From: Kistimonas asteriae | GTDB lineage: Bacteria > Pseudomonadota > Gammaproteobacteria > Pseudomonadales > Endozoicomonadaceae | Direction: 5' to 3' | Assembly: GCF_018263925.1 (NCBI RefSeq) | Contig: NZ_JAEVHF010000021.1 | Span: 22,650 to 86,649, forward strand | DNA: 64,000 bases | Shown here: positions 34,305 through 44,261 of the stretch, in pieces | How positions within the stretch are numbered: the stretch's first letter is position 1 | Layout: each line of letters opens with the position of its first letter | Made by a program: the position numbers and the translations under genes | Notes under the pieces: model-generated | Seen by the model: the letters and a program-made list of their open reading frames with translations, nothing else | Database searches by the model: none | Told to the model about the DNA's origin: nothing

Positions 34305-35537
34305 ATGTCACGCACCCCCCGTTTTACCCGTACATCGTTGTCCGTCGCGGTACTGGCGGCACTTCCCATGCTGGCCAATGCGGCCGGTTTCCAGGTGAAT
34401 GAGCACAGTGCTGCAGGCCTGGGACGCGCCTTCGCCGGTGAAGCGGCGATTGCTGACGATGCCTCTGTGATTGCACGGAATGCCGCCGGCATGTCCCTGC
34501 TGGACAGCCAGATGTTTACGGCAGCTGTCAGCTACATCAAGCCGGAAGTGGATGTTGAGCTGGAAGGTCGTGGCACGGCGAAGAATGTCGCCGATGAAGC
34601 GGTTGTCCCAACGTTCTATTATGTCCGCCCTATCGATGAGCGTTGGACTGTGGGTATCGGTGGTTTCAGTAACTTCGGTCTGGCGACGCACTATGGCAAT
34701 GCGTCCGGTATTACGCCGGCTGCGGATGAAACTGAGCTGACAACCTATAACCTGAATCCGTCCGTTGCCTACCGGGTGAATGATGACCTGAGCGTTGGGT
34801 TTGGTGTGAACTTTGTCTATGCGGATGCGACACTGACCTCTTCATCAGCGACACCGATTCCTGGCTTTCTGCCAAATGGTGGTGATATCTCAAAGCTGAC
34901 AGGCGATGACTGGGGTTATGGTTGGAACGCCGGCATTCTCTGGCAGGCAACGGATGCGACCCGAGTTGGTTTGAGCTACCGCTCCGAGGTAAAACTGAAG
35001 CTGGAAGGCAAGGTATCCACTGATACGGTCATGCCCTGGAACAGCAAAGGATCTGTTGATCTCACTCTGCCTTCTATCGCTGAGTTGTCTGTGCATCATC
35101 AGCTCAATGACAAGCTTGCCGTTCACGCCAGCGCCGTACACACCGGCTGGTCCAGTTTTGATGAGCTGGCAACCGACCTTGATAATGGTCAGAACTTCCC
35201 AACGGTTAAGGAAGAGTGGAAAGAAAGCTGGCGCTATGCGGTGGGTATGACCTACCAGTACAACGACCAGTGGACATGGCGTACCGGTATTGCCAAAGAT
35301 AACAGCCCGGTTCGTAACGAGCACCGGACGTTCCGAATCCCTGATGCTGACCGTATCTGGGTAAGCGTTGGTGGTAGCTACAAGCTTGATAAAGCGCAGA
35401 GCGTTGATTTCGGTTATGCCTATCTGCAGGGCAAGAAAGTTGATATCGATGAAGAATTCATGGGCAGCTCTATGAAGGCTGAAGTCAAAGCCGCAGACGT
35501 CCACATCCTGAGCCTGCAGTACAACTACCGCTTCTGA
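34305..35537 (+). CDS. FadL/OmpP1 family outer-membrane transporter
   Basis: 410 residues. A signal peptide (SLSVAVLAALPMLANA, cleavage after ANA) is followed by the FadL hatch start AGFQVNEHSAAGLGRAFAGEAAIADDASVIARNAAGM. The rest is a beta barrel ending in the aromatic LSLQYNYRF. FadL proteins take up long-chain fatty acids and other hydrophobic compounds. A strong hairpin follows. The divergent LysR gene suggests induction by a substrate. Confidence 0.92.
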   Translation: MSRTPRFTRTSLSVAVLAALPMLANAAGFQVNEHSAAGLGRAFAGEAAIADDASVIARNAAGMSLLDSQMFTAAVSYIKPEVDVELEGRGTAKNVADEAVVPTFYYVRPIDERWTVGIGGFSNFGLATHYGNASGITPAADETELTTYNLNPSVAYRVNDDLSVGFGVNFVYADATLTSSSATPIPGFLPNGGDISKLTGDDWGYGWNAGILWQATDATRVGLSYRSEVKLKLEGKVSTDTVMPWNSKGSVDLTLPSIAELSVHHQLNDKLAVHASAVHTGWSSFDELATDLDNGQNFPTVKEEWKESWRYAVGMTYQYNDQWTWRTGIAKDNSPVRNEHRTFRIPDADRIWVSVGGSYKLDKAQSVDFGYAYLQGKKVDIDEEFMGSSMKAEVKAADVHILSLQYNYRF

Positions 35538-35550
35538 TTGATCTGACAAA

Positions 35551-35594
35551 AAACGACAAAGAACGTGTATAACACTATACGAGCTTTGTCGTTT
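35551..35594. terminator. Bidirectional hairpin between fadL-like and ankyrin genes
   Basis: AAACGACAAAG (35551-35561) pairs with CTTTGTCGTTT (35584-35594), a perfect 11-bp stem, with A and T runs on each side. Confidence 0.75.
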
Positions 35595-35600
35595 CTGACG

Positions 35601-38600
35601 CTATTGCGGTCTTTTCTTTGCTTTGGAGTCTGAAGCCTGCCGACTTGGCTTCCTTTTCTTAATGACTGGCTGTGAGGACTGTGGCTCTGCCGTTTGTAGT
35701 GCCACCAATCGTGTCGATCGTCGTTCTGCTTTCTGGAAGTCTCGAATATTAAGACCCGTCTTTGTAGGAGGCGCTGCTTCACTATCAGGAGGCGTTGTGT
35801 ACATCGTCGTTGTGTCTATCGGCGAGGGTGATTCTGGTGAAACAGGTGCCTGTATGCTTTCAACGGAAGGTACCCACGTTGACGTTTCGACGGCGACATG
35901 AGGATCATCTCCAGTTTCTGGCTGTTCTGAATAACTGGATGCTTCTTTTTTTATTTCTTCAGCAGGGTGTGACACTGCTGTCTGGACCGGTGGTGATGAG
36001 ATTTCAGGCGTGATGAGAATGTCTCCCCCAGGGCTTTCAGTTATCTGGGTGTGTTCTTGATCAATTATATAATCTGTATCGGCGAGAAATGGATGAGCGG
36101 ATTCGAAGGTCGGCTCGGATGCGGATAAAATAAAATCCAAATCCAGCTCAGCCACAGCTCCTTCTGTTTCCGTAAAAACGATCGGTGCTGGTGGTGGCTC
36201 TAAGGATGCCAAGAATTGTTGTTGTTCTCTGATGTGTAGCTGCTCGTCGAGTAGTTGCTTTAGATCGGCATTGTCGGTTTGTGTGATGCATTCACTGATA
36301 ATGGGAATGGACGTCTTGGCGGCAATCATCTTGAGAATGTCGCAGCTTTCAGGAAATGGTAGATCAATTGCCAGTTCAAGAGCGGTTTTATTATCCTGAT
36401 CCGTCACGTTGGGGTCAGCACCGTGTTCTAATAAAAGACTGACTATGTCCGAATGGTATATATATGGCTGAAAGAGCGCTTTATGGAGAGCAGTTCTTTG
36501 GGTAACTTGACCATCCCTAAGTTGATAGGATTTTTTATTGATCTGGCTTCTTAATTCTTCTTGTGTGAATTTCTTTGATGCTTTGATGGCCTCTATTAAT
36601 AATTTCAGGCATTCATAGTTGCTTACTCCACGTTTTTCATCTGTGATTGTCAATGCATGATGAAATGAGGTTGAGGAACTTTCAAGGCTAATATCAGCGC
36701 CAGCATGAATAAGCGGTTTAAATAAATCGGTTAAGCTTATCGCGGCAGCCCAATTTAACGCGGTATCATTGTCGGCATCGGTATGGTTTATTAACGTTTT
36801 TGCTATTTCAGGATATGTATCAGCAAATTGTGCCAGATGCACCATTGCTTTTTGAATAAAAGGGATTATGTTTTTTTTGAATTCTTTTAGGACTGGCGGA
36901 TCCGTTGGGGCCACCAAATCATGATAATGAGCGATGGCATCAATCAATGGTGTTGATTCATCGCTTCCTGGCCGGAGATAGAAGGGCGTTGCTGGTGTTG
37001 GGACAGGAGGATCTGACAGAGGTCGCGCTGTAACCGCCGGTAAGCGCGAAGGCTCATCGCTTAATGCTGTAAAAGAAGGCCTGTCAGTATGCAGGGGCAG
37101 TCTTTCCTGTGCAGTGTAATATTGTGCGATAAAAGGGCTTATAGGAGGCATTTGCACTATGGTTGAACGTTGCTGTCTGAACCCCACGCTCACCGGTCCT
37201 GCAGTCTCAGATTCTCTGACAGCCGTTGCTGATGGTGCTCTTGAAGGATATCGTTGTACAGAAAGGTAAGGGCCGAATCGCGGTGGCTGTCGTTCAGGGG
37301 CATAGTAGGTAGAAAGTCCGATAACAGGATTAGGCGCAACGGGTTCTCTGACAGACGTTGTTAAAGCGTGTGGATCAGGGTCAACAGTGGCAGGCATGAA
37401 TGCTCGAGCTGCCAAGCCAGATTGAAGATGTATACTGGCAGGAAATGATGAAGCAGTTGTCTGTTGTCTTAAAGGTGTTAACGTATCGGTTTGTTGCGGG
37501 GGTGTCCTTTCTATTTTCGGCCGTATAGGTTGGAAAAAAATTTGCGAGCGTGGCTGCAATAACGTTATCGCTGTTGACGTTGTTGCTTGTTTCTCATGCT
37601 CTCTATCACCAGGCGATAAAGTCTCTTCAGGTTTCAGAGGGATGGGCTCGATTGCTGTTGTACGGTGATGCGTGTGAGGCTTAGCAGTTGGTTTGTATAT
37701 TTCAGCATATAAAGTACGTACTCTTTCCTTTATCGGATTATATTTGTGCGTTATTTTACTTAGGTAATGAGCAATCGTTGTCTGTTTTGTTTTAGTGATC
37801 AGGGCCTTTAAACAAATATCCCACTCTTCTTTTGGCAAATCCTCTGCTAGATATAACGGTATTTTTCCTTTTGTATTGATCAGGTTTGGGTCTGCACCAT
37901 ACTCTAATAATCGATGAATGACGTGGCCAATGCCGACTATGGGTGGGCTACATGTCATGGCTCTGTGCAGAATACCGTCGTATTGACTATCAGAGTCGCT
38001 GAATCTAGTGCTTTGCATTCTGTTCAGCTCAGCAGCAATATCAAACTGACAATGATGTTTCATGGCATGCAGATATTTTAAGGCGTTGGTAGCCAGGCTA
38101 ACGCCGGGCAGTTTGTTGTATGTGTTGAAAAGCAGGAACAGAGAGCGTCTCTTCGTTTCAATGCCCGGGTTTGCCCCGAGCTTGAATAGTGGTTCGAATA
38201 TATCAGCCATGCCGAAAGTTGAGGCATAAACCAGCGCTGTGTCACCCTCATCATCCGCTTGATTAACGACAACTTGTGCGGCAACCGGATTTTTTTGATG
38301 CAGTGTGAACAGATCCAGCATGGCGACATTGATGTTCTGCCTAATCGTGTCGATTCTTTGATGGGTTTTATCTTCAATATGCTCATAAAGCGCTCGTGTG
38401 AGAGGCGTTTCGCCGTTTATATCAGGTTGAAAGCGGCTATCTTCTTTTGACAGGATATGCCTATAGCGTTCAGATTCCAGGGTTGTGTCGCGAGGATAAG
38501 TGTTGACGAGAATGGGGATGGACGGATGGGTACGTTGAAGTGTTCTCCCTTGCGATACAGCGGTTACAGGAAGTAAAGGCTCTCCTGATGTGCCAATACT

Positions 38601-38639
38601 GGGAAGGCTGGCTTGACCGGTTTTTTCGGGTTGTTTCAT
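35601..38639 (-). CDS. Large ankyrin-repeat protein with duplicated module
   Basis: 1012 residues, no signal peptide. Two ankyrin modules, about 75-310 and 555-800, share a common order: a GETPLTRAL / DESTPLIDAI start, a DEGDTALVYAS...LFKLGANP / DNDTALNWAA...LIHAGADI repeat, an insert, then VIHRLLEYGADPN / IVSLLLEHGADPN, and an aliphatic end with I(T/A)KTK / IAAKTS. They are joined by a Pro/Ser/Thr-rich linker of ~240 residues. The last ~190 residues are acidic and disordered, ending in basic clusters (KKRKPSRQASDSKAKKRPQ) like nuclear localisation signals. Eukaryote-like; a host-directed effector is plausible but unproven. Confidence 0.88.
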   Translation of the reverse strand: MKQPEKTGQASLPSIGTSGEPLLPVTAVSQGRTLQRTHPSIPILVNTYPRDTTLESERYRHILSKEDSRFQPDINGETPLTRALYEHIEDKTHQRIDTIRQNINVAMLDLFTLHQKNPVAAQVVVNQADDEGDTALVYASTFGMADIFEPLFKLGANPGIETKRRSLFLLFNTYNKLPGVSLATNALKYLHAMKHHCQFDIAAELNRMQSTRFSDSDSQYDGILHRAMTCSPPIVGIGHVIHRLLEYGADPNLINTKGKIPLYLAEDLPKEEWDICLKALITKTKQTTIAHYLSKITHKYNPIKERVRTLYAEIYKPTAKPHTHHRTTAIEPIPLKPEETLSPGDREHEKQATTSTAITLLQPRSQIFFQPIRPKIERTPPQQTDTLTPLRQQTTASSFPASIHLQSGLAARAFMPATVDPDPHALTTSVREPVAPNPVIGLSTYYAPERQPPRFGPYLSVQRYPSRAPSATAVRESETAGPVSVGFRQQRSTIVQMPPISPFIAQYYTAQERLPLHTDRPSFTALSDEPSRLPAVTARPLSDPPVPTPATPFYLRPGSDESTPLIDAIAHYHDLVAPTDPPVLKEFKKNIIPFIQKAMVHLAQFADTYPEIAKTLINHTDADNDTALNWAAAISLTDLFKPLIHAGADISLESSSTSFHHALTITDEKRGVSNYECLKLLIEAIKASKKFTQEELRSQINKKSYQLRDGQVTQRTALHKALFQPYIYHSDIVSLLLEHGADPNVTDQDNKTALELAIDLPFPESCDILKMIAAKTSIPIISECITQTDNADLKQLLDEQLHIREQQQFLASLEPPPAPIVFTETEGAVAELDLDFILSASEPTFESAHPFLADTDYIIDQEHTQITESPGGDILITPEISSPPVQTAVSHPAEEIKKEASSYSEQPETGDDPHVAVETSTWVPSVESIQAPVSPESPSPIDTTTMYTTPPDSEAAPPTKTGLNIRDFQKAERRSTRLVALQTAEPQSSQPVIKKRKPSRQASDSKAKKRPQ

Positions 38640-38859
38640 AACTCTTCTGTCTTGATCTGTACTATTAACGTATTGGTTATAAGACCGAACAGGGCGAAAA
38701 CAGTTTGTGACTTTCGGTTGGTTCCGGTAACCAACCGCTTAGTGTTTCTGATAGTCTGGGATAAGTTTTTGTGTGATTTATGTTTGTGCGGCCAGTCTAT
38801 CGGACTCCCGCCATAAGGCACGCACATGATCAGGATACAGGCCTAAGAGGATTGGATTC

Positions 38860-39525
38860 ATGAACAGAACGGTTGTCATCACCGGAGCAAACCGGGGAAT
38901 CGGTCTTGAATTGACTCGCCATTACGTGGCACAGGGCGATCAGGTTATTTGTGTTTGCCGGCGTAGTTCTGCCGAACTGGAGTCGATTGCCCATCAGGTC
39001 ATCAGTGGTATTGATGTGTCCGAGGCGGCCGATGTCTCACGTCTGGCCGATGAGATCGGTGATCAGACGATTGATATATTGATCAATAATGCCGGGATAT
39101 TCACATCGGAATCACTTGAGAATATGGATTTTGGCGAGGTAAAGCGGCAGTTCAGCGTTAATACCCTGGCGCCGCTACGGATCACCTGGCAGCTGCTGGG
39201 TAACCTGACGTCAGGCAGCAAGGTGATCATGATCACTAGCCGGATGGGCTCCATGGGGGACAACAGTTCTGGGGGCTATTACGGTTACCGTGCCTCCAAG
39301 GCTGCGCTGAATGCTATCGGGGTATCCCTGGCCTATGACCTGGCGCCACAGGGGATTTCTGTTGCATTGCTGCATCCCGGTTTTGTTCAGACCCGCATGG
39401 TGAAATTTTCGGGCGATGTGACGCCGGAAGAGGCCGCTGCCGGGTTGGCTCAACGTATAGAGGAACTGACGTCTGAAACCAGCGGCTGTTTCCGCCACGC
39501 AAATGGTGATGCGTTGCCATGGTGA
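38860..39525 (+). CDS. Short-chain dehydrogenase/reductase
   Basis: 221 residues, classical SDR. The cofactor motif is TGANRGIGLEL (residues 8-18), then INNAGIF, the catalytic Ser in MITSRMGS, and YYGYRASKAALN with the Tyr-x-x-x-Lys pair. The early CRRS after the first Rossmann strand suggests NADPH. Closest in type to csgA-like/C-factor SDRs; substrate unknown. Monocistronic, ended by a good terminator. Confidence 0.9.
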   Translation: MNRTVVITGANRGIGLELTRHYVAQGDQVICVCRRSSAELESIAHQVISGIDVSEAADVSRLADEIGDQTIDILINNAGIFTSESLENMDFGEVKRQFSVNTLAPLRITWQLLGNLTSGSKVIMITSRMGSMGDNSSGGYYGYRASKAALNAIGVSLAYDLAPQGISVALLHPGFVQTRMVKFSGDVTPEEAAAGLAQRIEELTSETSGCFRHANGDALPW

Positions 39526-39619
39526 CTATATATTCCGTTCAGCGAGAGTTCAGGTTGTACCTGATAGGATGAAACGGCAAATGCGACATGTCCCCCGACA
39601 GGCATTGTAAACCCCCTTC

Positions 39620-39646
39620 ACGCCTCTGCCCGGAGGCGTTTTTTTT
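39620..39646 (+). terminator. Intrinsic terminator of the SDR gene
   Basis: ACGCCTC, six-base loop, GAGGCGT, then an eight-T run. Confidence 0.9.
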
Positions 39647-39754
39647 CATCTCATGGATTTGTGCGCTTTCAATATTGTTCGTGATAGGTTTGGCGTTGCT
39701 TCTTAAATAACAGATCTATATGCCTGTTTGTGCTTTAAGTCTATGGCATATTCG

Positions 39755-40378
39755 CTATTGTTTTTTTGTTGAGGGGGTATTATTTGATCTTTCTTCAACG
39801 CTGCTAATTATTTCGTCAAAACGGTCATTAACATACCGGTTCATTGATGAATTTATCAGTTTCAGCTGTGTCATTCCTTTATGCGTTATGGTCATTTCGT
39901 CAACGCTGGTCTCATTCCATAAGAGTAAGCATGCATTATAACCACCTAAAGAAAATCCAGTCACTGGAACACAGAACATAATTATTCCGATGTCCATTGT
40001 TGTTACTATCAAGCAGGCAAGCATTTGACAGGGGGATGTTATACAACATGTCTTCAAGGAATCCTCACAGCAGTGAGTGAAATATATACAGGCTACTTCT
40101 AATGACAGCACTAGAGCGCACACTATACCATGGATAGTGCCAAATACTGTGCCTGCCACAAAGACTGGTACAGTGGCCACAACCCTGCAAACGAAAAGAC
40201 ACAAGGCCTTGCAATCTCTGTTGTGATGTTCCGTCTGTGGTTGCTCGAGGTTCTGGGGAGTTGTTTTTTTAACAGGGAAACGGGTGGATTGGGCTGGGGG
40301 ATTATTCTTTTGATGAGTCTGTTGCTTATCGGGTATTTTTCCTTCGGGGGATATCCACCGAATCTTACTGTGATCCAT
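39755..40378 (-). CDS. Cysteine-rich protein with paired hydrophobic segments, paralogue of 291-911
   Basis: 207 residues. Polar, Lys/Gln/Pro-rich first 55 residues, then two long hydrophobic regions (about 58-95 and 110-150) with many cysteines (THCCEDSLKTCC), then a polar tail. CLFVCRVVATVPVFVAGTVFG and GGYNACLLLWN align with the 291-911 product, so both derive from one ancestor although they lie 39 kb apart. No signal peptide. Possibly a host-membrane or inner-membrane protein; function unknown. Confidence 0.7.
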   Translation of the reverse strand: MDHSKIRWISPEGKIPDKQQTHQKNNPPAQSTRFPVKKTTPQNLEQPQTEHHNRDCKALCLFVCRVVATVPVFVAGTVFGTIHGIVCALVLSLEVACIYFTHCCEDSLKTCCITSPCQMLACLIVTTMDIGIIMFCVPVTGFSLGGYNACLLLWNETSVDEMTITHKGMTQLKLINSSMNRYVNDRFDEIISSVEERSNNTPSTKKQ

Positions 40379-40821
40379 AATATTATAAACCTTTGAGTTA
40401 AGTGGTTAGGCTCAGTAATATACTGCATAGTGAATATTAATAAATATATTGTTTTATGCATGTTGACAGAAAAAGGCTTATGGAAGTTCGATAAATTGTA
40501 TTGGTTTAGTATCAAGGTTGTTAATATTCTCATGAAAACAGTTGCTGGTTTTCTCTATGAGATGGTAGCTGGTTCAAGGCGTGCTCGTGATTATTATTCA
40601 AAAAATGATATGTAAATTATCACTCTTTAATTGTGTTATGAGTAACACTCACTATAACCATGTTGTTTTTGTTAACTGTGTATTGTCAGATGTACTCACA
40701 CCATCAACATGTTTAACGATGCTGATTGTTGATTACTGGGTACAAGATATACGGCATTGTAATAGTTGATAGATTCTCGGATAGTTAGCCATTTCGCTGT
40801 TTGCCAAGGATCTTGCCATTT
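40379..40821. other. AT-rich intergenic region, 443 bases
   Basis: Divergent gap between the 39755-40378 gene and the K+ channel gene. Short frames on both strands lack start signals. No repeat or RNA gene is seen. Confidence 0.4.
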
Positions 40822-41898
40822 ATGCATACCGTTGGTCGCATGATGCGTTTTCTCAACCTGCAGCTGCTCAGGCTGAGCTGGCTGGCGTTGATCGTCGTCT
40901 TGCTGGTGCACTTTTTCCTGTCCTGGGGGTTGCTGGCGCTGGCCGGTGAACATGCGCTGGTACAGCCGGATGTATTTTTTTACTTCTACCTGGTAACGGC
41001 CAGCACGGTTGGCTATGGAGATTTTTCCCCGGTGACCTTAACGGGACGTGTACTGGCGAGTATTCTGCTGGTGCCGGGGGGCGTGGTTCTGTTTGCTGGC
41101 TTTATCGGTAAGCTGACGTCGGTTGTTGTTAATTACTGGAGAAAAAACGTGAAGGGGAGAGCCGATTTCAGTGGGCAGCTGAAGGGACATATCGTGATTC
41201 TTGGCTGGCACCATGAGCGCACCCGGCGCATGCTGGAACTGATCTTCGGTGATCGTAAGCGCCAGAAGCGTGATGTGGTTCTGTGTGCAGCCGATGATAT
41301 GGAAAACCCCATGCCGGGCCAGGTACATTTTGTCCGCTCCGAGAGTCTGACTTCCGAGGACTGCTTTACCCGTTCGGCGCTGCGTGATGCTGACCGTGTC
41401 ATTATCTACGGCATGAATGATGACAATACACTAACTGTGTCGTTAGCTGTCACCGGTTATGGCACTCCGGCGCATGTGGTCAGCCACTTTGAGAGCCGTG
41501 AAATGGCGGATCTGCTGTCTGTGCATGCCCCCCAGGTGGAAACCCATGCCAATATCTCCATCGAGATGCTGGTGCGTTCTTCACAGGATCCCGGTTCTTC
41601 CCGTGTGCAGAACCAGTTGCTCAATACCCTCTCCGGACCGACCCAATACAGCATGACGGTGCCGCCGTCATTTGTTGCCTGTCGTTTCAGTACTTTGCTG
41701 CAGTGGTTTAAGCAGCAGCATGACGCGTTGCTCTTTGGGGTTGCCAATAGTGCGACAGGCGATGATCTGGTGTTGAACCCGGATGCAGACTACCCGGTAA
41801 CACCGGGGCAGATTCTCTACTTCATGGCGGGGCAGCGGTTGCATGCCGGGGAAATTGACTGGAACCGTATTGTGGATGCGGGGGCGGAAATAGCCTAA
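40822..41898 (+). CDS. Kch-type potassium channel with RCK/TrkA-N domain
   Basis: 358 residues from the ATG of MHTVGRMMRF; a TTG seven codons upstream extends the frame. Two membrane helices (about 17-42 and 73-95) flank the pore loop with the K+ filter TVGYGD (62-67). The cytoplasmic part begins with a Rossmann-like RCK domain (GHIVILGWHHERTRRMLELIFG), so the channel is probably ligand-gated. The stop overlaps the stop region of the convergent kinase gene by four bases. Confidence 0.9.
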   Translation: MHTVGRMMRFLNLQLLRLSWLALIVVLLVHFFLSWGLLALAGEHALVQPDVFFYFYLVTASTVGYGDFSPVTLTGRVLASILLVPGGVVLFAGFIGKLTSVVVNYWRKNVKGRADFSGQLKGHIVILGWHHERTRRMLELIFGDRKRQKRDVVLCAADDMENPMPGQVHFVRSESLTSEDCFTRSALRDADRVIIYGMNDDNTLTVSLAVTGYGTPAHVVSHFESREMADLLSVHAPQVETHANISIEMLVRSSQDPGSSRVQNQLLNTLSGPTQYSMTVPPSFVACRFSTLLQWFKQQHDALLFGVANSATGDDLVLNPDADYPVTPGQILYFMAGQRLHAGEIDWNRIVDAGAEIA

Positions 41899-42878
41899 TC
41901 GGCCACAGGCCCTGGCGAAGTGGCAGTGAGGAAGGGGTGTGCTAACGCCGCTTCCGGCGTCGCCCGGGATTTCAGGGGGCGGGTCATGTTGCGAAACAGT
42001 TGGGCGGCCTCTGTACCGGCGCAGTGCTCTATGTGTCGGAATGCTGTTTTGACCTGTTTCAGCATCATCCGGTTTCTGTCATTCCTGCTCAGGGGGGTAT
42101 GACTGTTGCTACGATTGAGCTGCTGACGGGGCACTAATTTTTTACCCAGCAGGAGCTCTACCATGACGCAGGCTGCTGACCATATATCCACATTGTGACT
42201 GCAACCTCCTGAGAGTGTTTCGGGCGGCATGTATTCAAACAGGACTTCCTCCTGCCGTATTCTCTGGACGGTAGCACGTCCAAAATCACAGATCTTGAGG
42301 CATTCGCCATCCCAAAGCAGGTTGTCTGGCGTAATGTCATAGTGCTGTATTGAGAGGCGCTGCATATAGGCGATACCGGAGATCAGTTGTCGCATCAGGC
42401 GGGCGACTTCCGGCGCGCTGAATGGTTTCTCGGTTTGAAGGATTGATCGCAGTGAAGGGCCTCCCAGATCCATGACCAGATAATGGCCATCATCTGTTGG
42501 GTAGACATAATGAAGGGAAATAACGTTTGGATGCCCGGGGTTACGCAACGCTTGCATGATGTTCTGTTCTTGTAACACTTCCGGGCACTTTTCGTGCGAT
42601 GGCTCAGATGGAGCAATCACAGACTTGGCTGCAAGGTGGCGTCCAGTGAGGATGTCCTGAACTTCCCACACTGTACCGAACTGGCCTCGATCAATGGTTC
42701 TTATGAACTGGAAGCGATCCGTTGGTAGAGGCAGATCAGAGCCAGCGGAGGGTATGACGCTCTTTTTTACTGCGTTGTTATTGCCAATTGGGGCGGGCCT
42801 GAACAAGCTGCGTGGTATCGATAAAAGCGTATCGATGAAGGTGCGCGGTGATAGCATTTTCCGTGTGGTTTTCAGCAT
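41895..42878 (-). CDS. Eukaryote-like Ser/Thr protein kinase
   Basis: 327 residues from the ATG of MLKTTRKMLSPRT. Kinase domain ~55-315: glycine loop DRGQFGTV (63-70), AAK with Lys85, catalytic loop IQHYDITPDNLLW with Asp181 and Asn186 (HRD is HYD), DFG (198-200), and EYMPPETL in place of APE. The end RPLKSRATPEAALAHPFL is the classical last kinase helix. No transmembrane or PASTA part, so it differs from usual bacterial PknB kinases and looks like a eukaryotic CMGC-type domain. Residues 1-50 are basic and hydrophobic. Host-directed action is possible. Confidence 0.85.
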   Translation of the reverse strand: MLKTTRKMLSPRTFIDTLLSIPRSLFRPAPIGNNNAVKKSVIPSAGSDLPLPTDRFQFIRTIDRGQFGTVWEVQDILTGRHLAAKSVIAPSEPSHEKCPEVLQEQNIMQALRNPGHPNVISLHYVYPTDDGHYLVMDLGGPSLRSILQTEKPFSAPEVARLMRQLISGIAYMQRLSIQHYDITPDNLLWDGECLKICDFGRATVQRIRQEEVLFEYMPPETLSGGCSHNVDIWSAACVMVELLLGKKLVPRQQLNRSNSHTPLSRNDRNRMMLKQVKTAFRHIEHCAGTEAAQLFRNMTRPLKSRATPEAALAHPFLTATSPGPVAD

Positions 42879-43182
42879 GAACAATCATGGTCTTGATGTC
42901 AGTCTTCTTATAATTCTAGATAGTGAAATTCAGGGGTTTTATAGCTATTTCAACAATCGTTCCGGCTTTTAATCGTAAACACCGCAGAGAGCGCCTGATC
43001 TGCTATCACTAAGTTAGCCAGAGGGTTTTCGGGTCGGTTCGGGTAGTCAACACGTATAGGAATAGCTGTTTTCCTGACCTATGATCGGGGCATATCGGGG
43101 GGAACCCGGTCTGATTACCCTGTCATCCAGGATGACTCAGGCCCAGAGGTTTCAGGATTCATTCGTTATTCAGGTTCCAGGA
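42879..43182. other. Intergenic region, 304 bases, before the asparaginase gene
   Basis: An imperfect half-site AAGTTAGC (43011-43018) resembles the ureide operator but lacks the partner at the usual distance. An in-frame extension of the asparaginase gene covers the right third. Nothing else is seen. Confidence 0.3.
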
Positions 43183-44184
43183 ATGCAAAAAACAGAGAGA
43201 TCCCGGATCGCCATCCTGACCACCGGCGGCACCATTGCCGGCGAAGGTCAGTCCCAGACCGGTGGTGCTTATACGTCGGCCAAGCTCGGTGTTCAGCAGC
43301 TGCTGGAGGCAGTGCCGGAGCTGCACGACGTGGCGGATATCACCGGCGAGGAAGTGGTTAGTATTGGCTCCCAGGATATGTCCGACGAGGTCTGGCTGAC
43401 CCTGGCCAAACGGATTAACGCCGTGCTGGCTCAGGATGACATCGACGGCATCGTCATCACCCATGGCACCGACACCATGGAAGAGACCGCCTGGTTCCTT
43501 CACCTGACCGTACACTCGAACAAGCCGGTAGTGCTGACAGGCGCCATGCGTCCGGCGACTGCCCGCAGTGCGGATGGTCCCCTGAACCTGTATAACGCGG
43601 CCGTGACGGCGGCTTCACCGGAAGCGGTTGACCGGGGTGTGATGGTGGTCATGAATGACACCGTCTTTGGCGCACGCGATGTCACCAAGATGCACACCTC
43701 CGGTGTGGATACCTTCCAGGCGCCAAACTTCGGTCCCCTGGGCTATGTGCATGATGGCATTGTGACCTTCCAGCGTCGTCCTGAAATGCATCACACCGTG
43801 ACGTCAGAGTTCGATGTATCCGGCCTCGACAAGCTGCCACAGGTGGGCATTGTTTTCGGATACTCCAACTGCTCCCCGCTGCCGGTCAACGCGTATGTTG
43901 GCGCCGGATACCAGGGTATCGTTCACGCCGGGCTGGGTAACGGCAACATTCACTGTGATGTGCTGGATGCCCTGGTCAACGCCAGCCGTGACGGCGTTCG
44001 AGTCGTGCGTTCTTCCCGTGCAAACAGTGGTTCCACCACGATGGCGGGTGAAGTCGATGATGAGCAGTACGGTTTTATTGCGTCATTGCACCTCAATCCC
44101 CAGAAAGCCCGGGTGCTGTTGCAACTGGCGCTGACCAAGACCACGGATCGGGATGCTATTCAGAACTATTTCCTGACCTACTGA
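43183..44184 (+). CDS. ansB: Type II asparaginase (asparaginase/glutaminase family)
   Basis: 333 residues from the ATG of MQKTERSRIAILTTGG; frames up to 34 codons longer exist but add no recognisable sequence. Catalytic features: TTGGTIAG with the nucleophile Thr14, HGTDTMEET (Thr96, Asp97), VLTGAMRPATARSADGPLNLYNA and the NDTVFGARDVTKMHTS segment. It hydrolyses asparagine (and possibly glutamine) to aspartate and ammonia. No signal peptide from this start, so cytoplasmic. It precedes the ureide regulon genes; the link is nitrogen release. Confidence 0.85.
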   Translation: MQKTERSRIAILTTGGTIAGEGQSQTGGAYTSAKLGVQQLLEAVPELHDVADITGEEVVSIGSQDMSDEVWLTLAKRINAVLAQDDIDGIVITHGTDTMEETAWFLHLTVHSNKPVVLTGAMRPATARSADGPLNLYNAAVTAASPEAVDRGVMVVMNDTVFGARDVTKMHTSGVDTFQAPNFGPLGYVHDGIVTFQRRPEMHHTVTSEFDVSGLDKLPQVGIVFGYSNCSPLPVNAYVGAGYQGIVHAGLGNGNIHCDVLDALVNASRDGVRVVRSSRANSGSTTMAGEVDDEQYGFIASLHLNPQKARVLLQLALTKTTDRDAIQNYFLTY

Positions 44185-44261
44185 CGCCCTGATCACATCA
44201 AAACATTATCGCCGGGGAGCCATCGGTTAACCTGGCGGTAATGCAGGAATCACTCCACTTT

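Noticed and set aside
40430..40615. Small frame ending MKTVAGFLYEMVAGSRRARDYYSKNDM, peptide-like
   Set aside because: No Shine-Dalgarno sequence at either ATG and no partner gene; coding evidence is insufficient.
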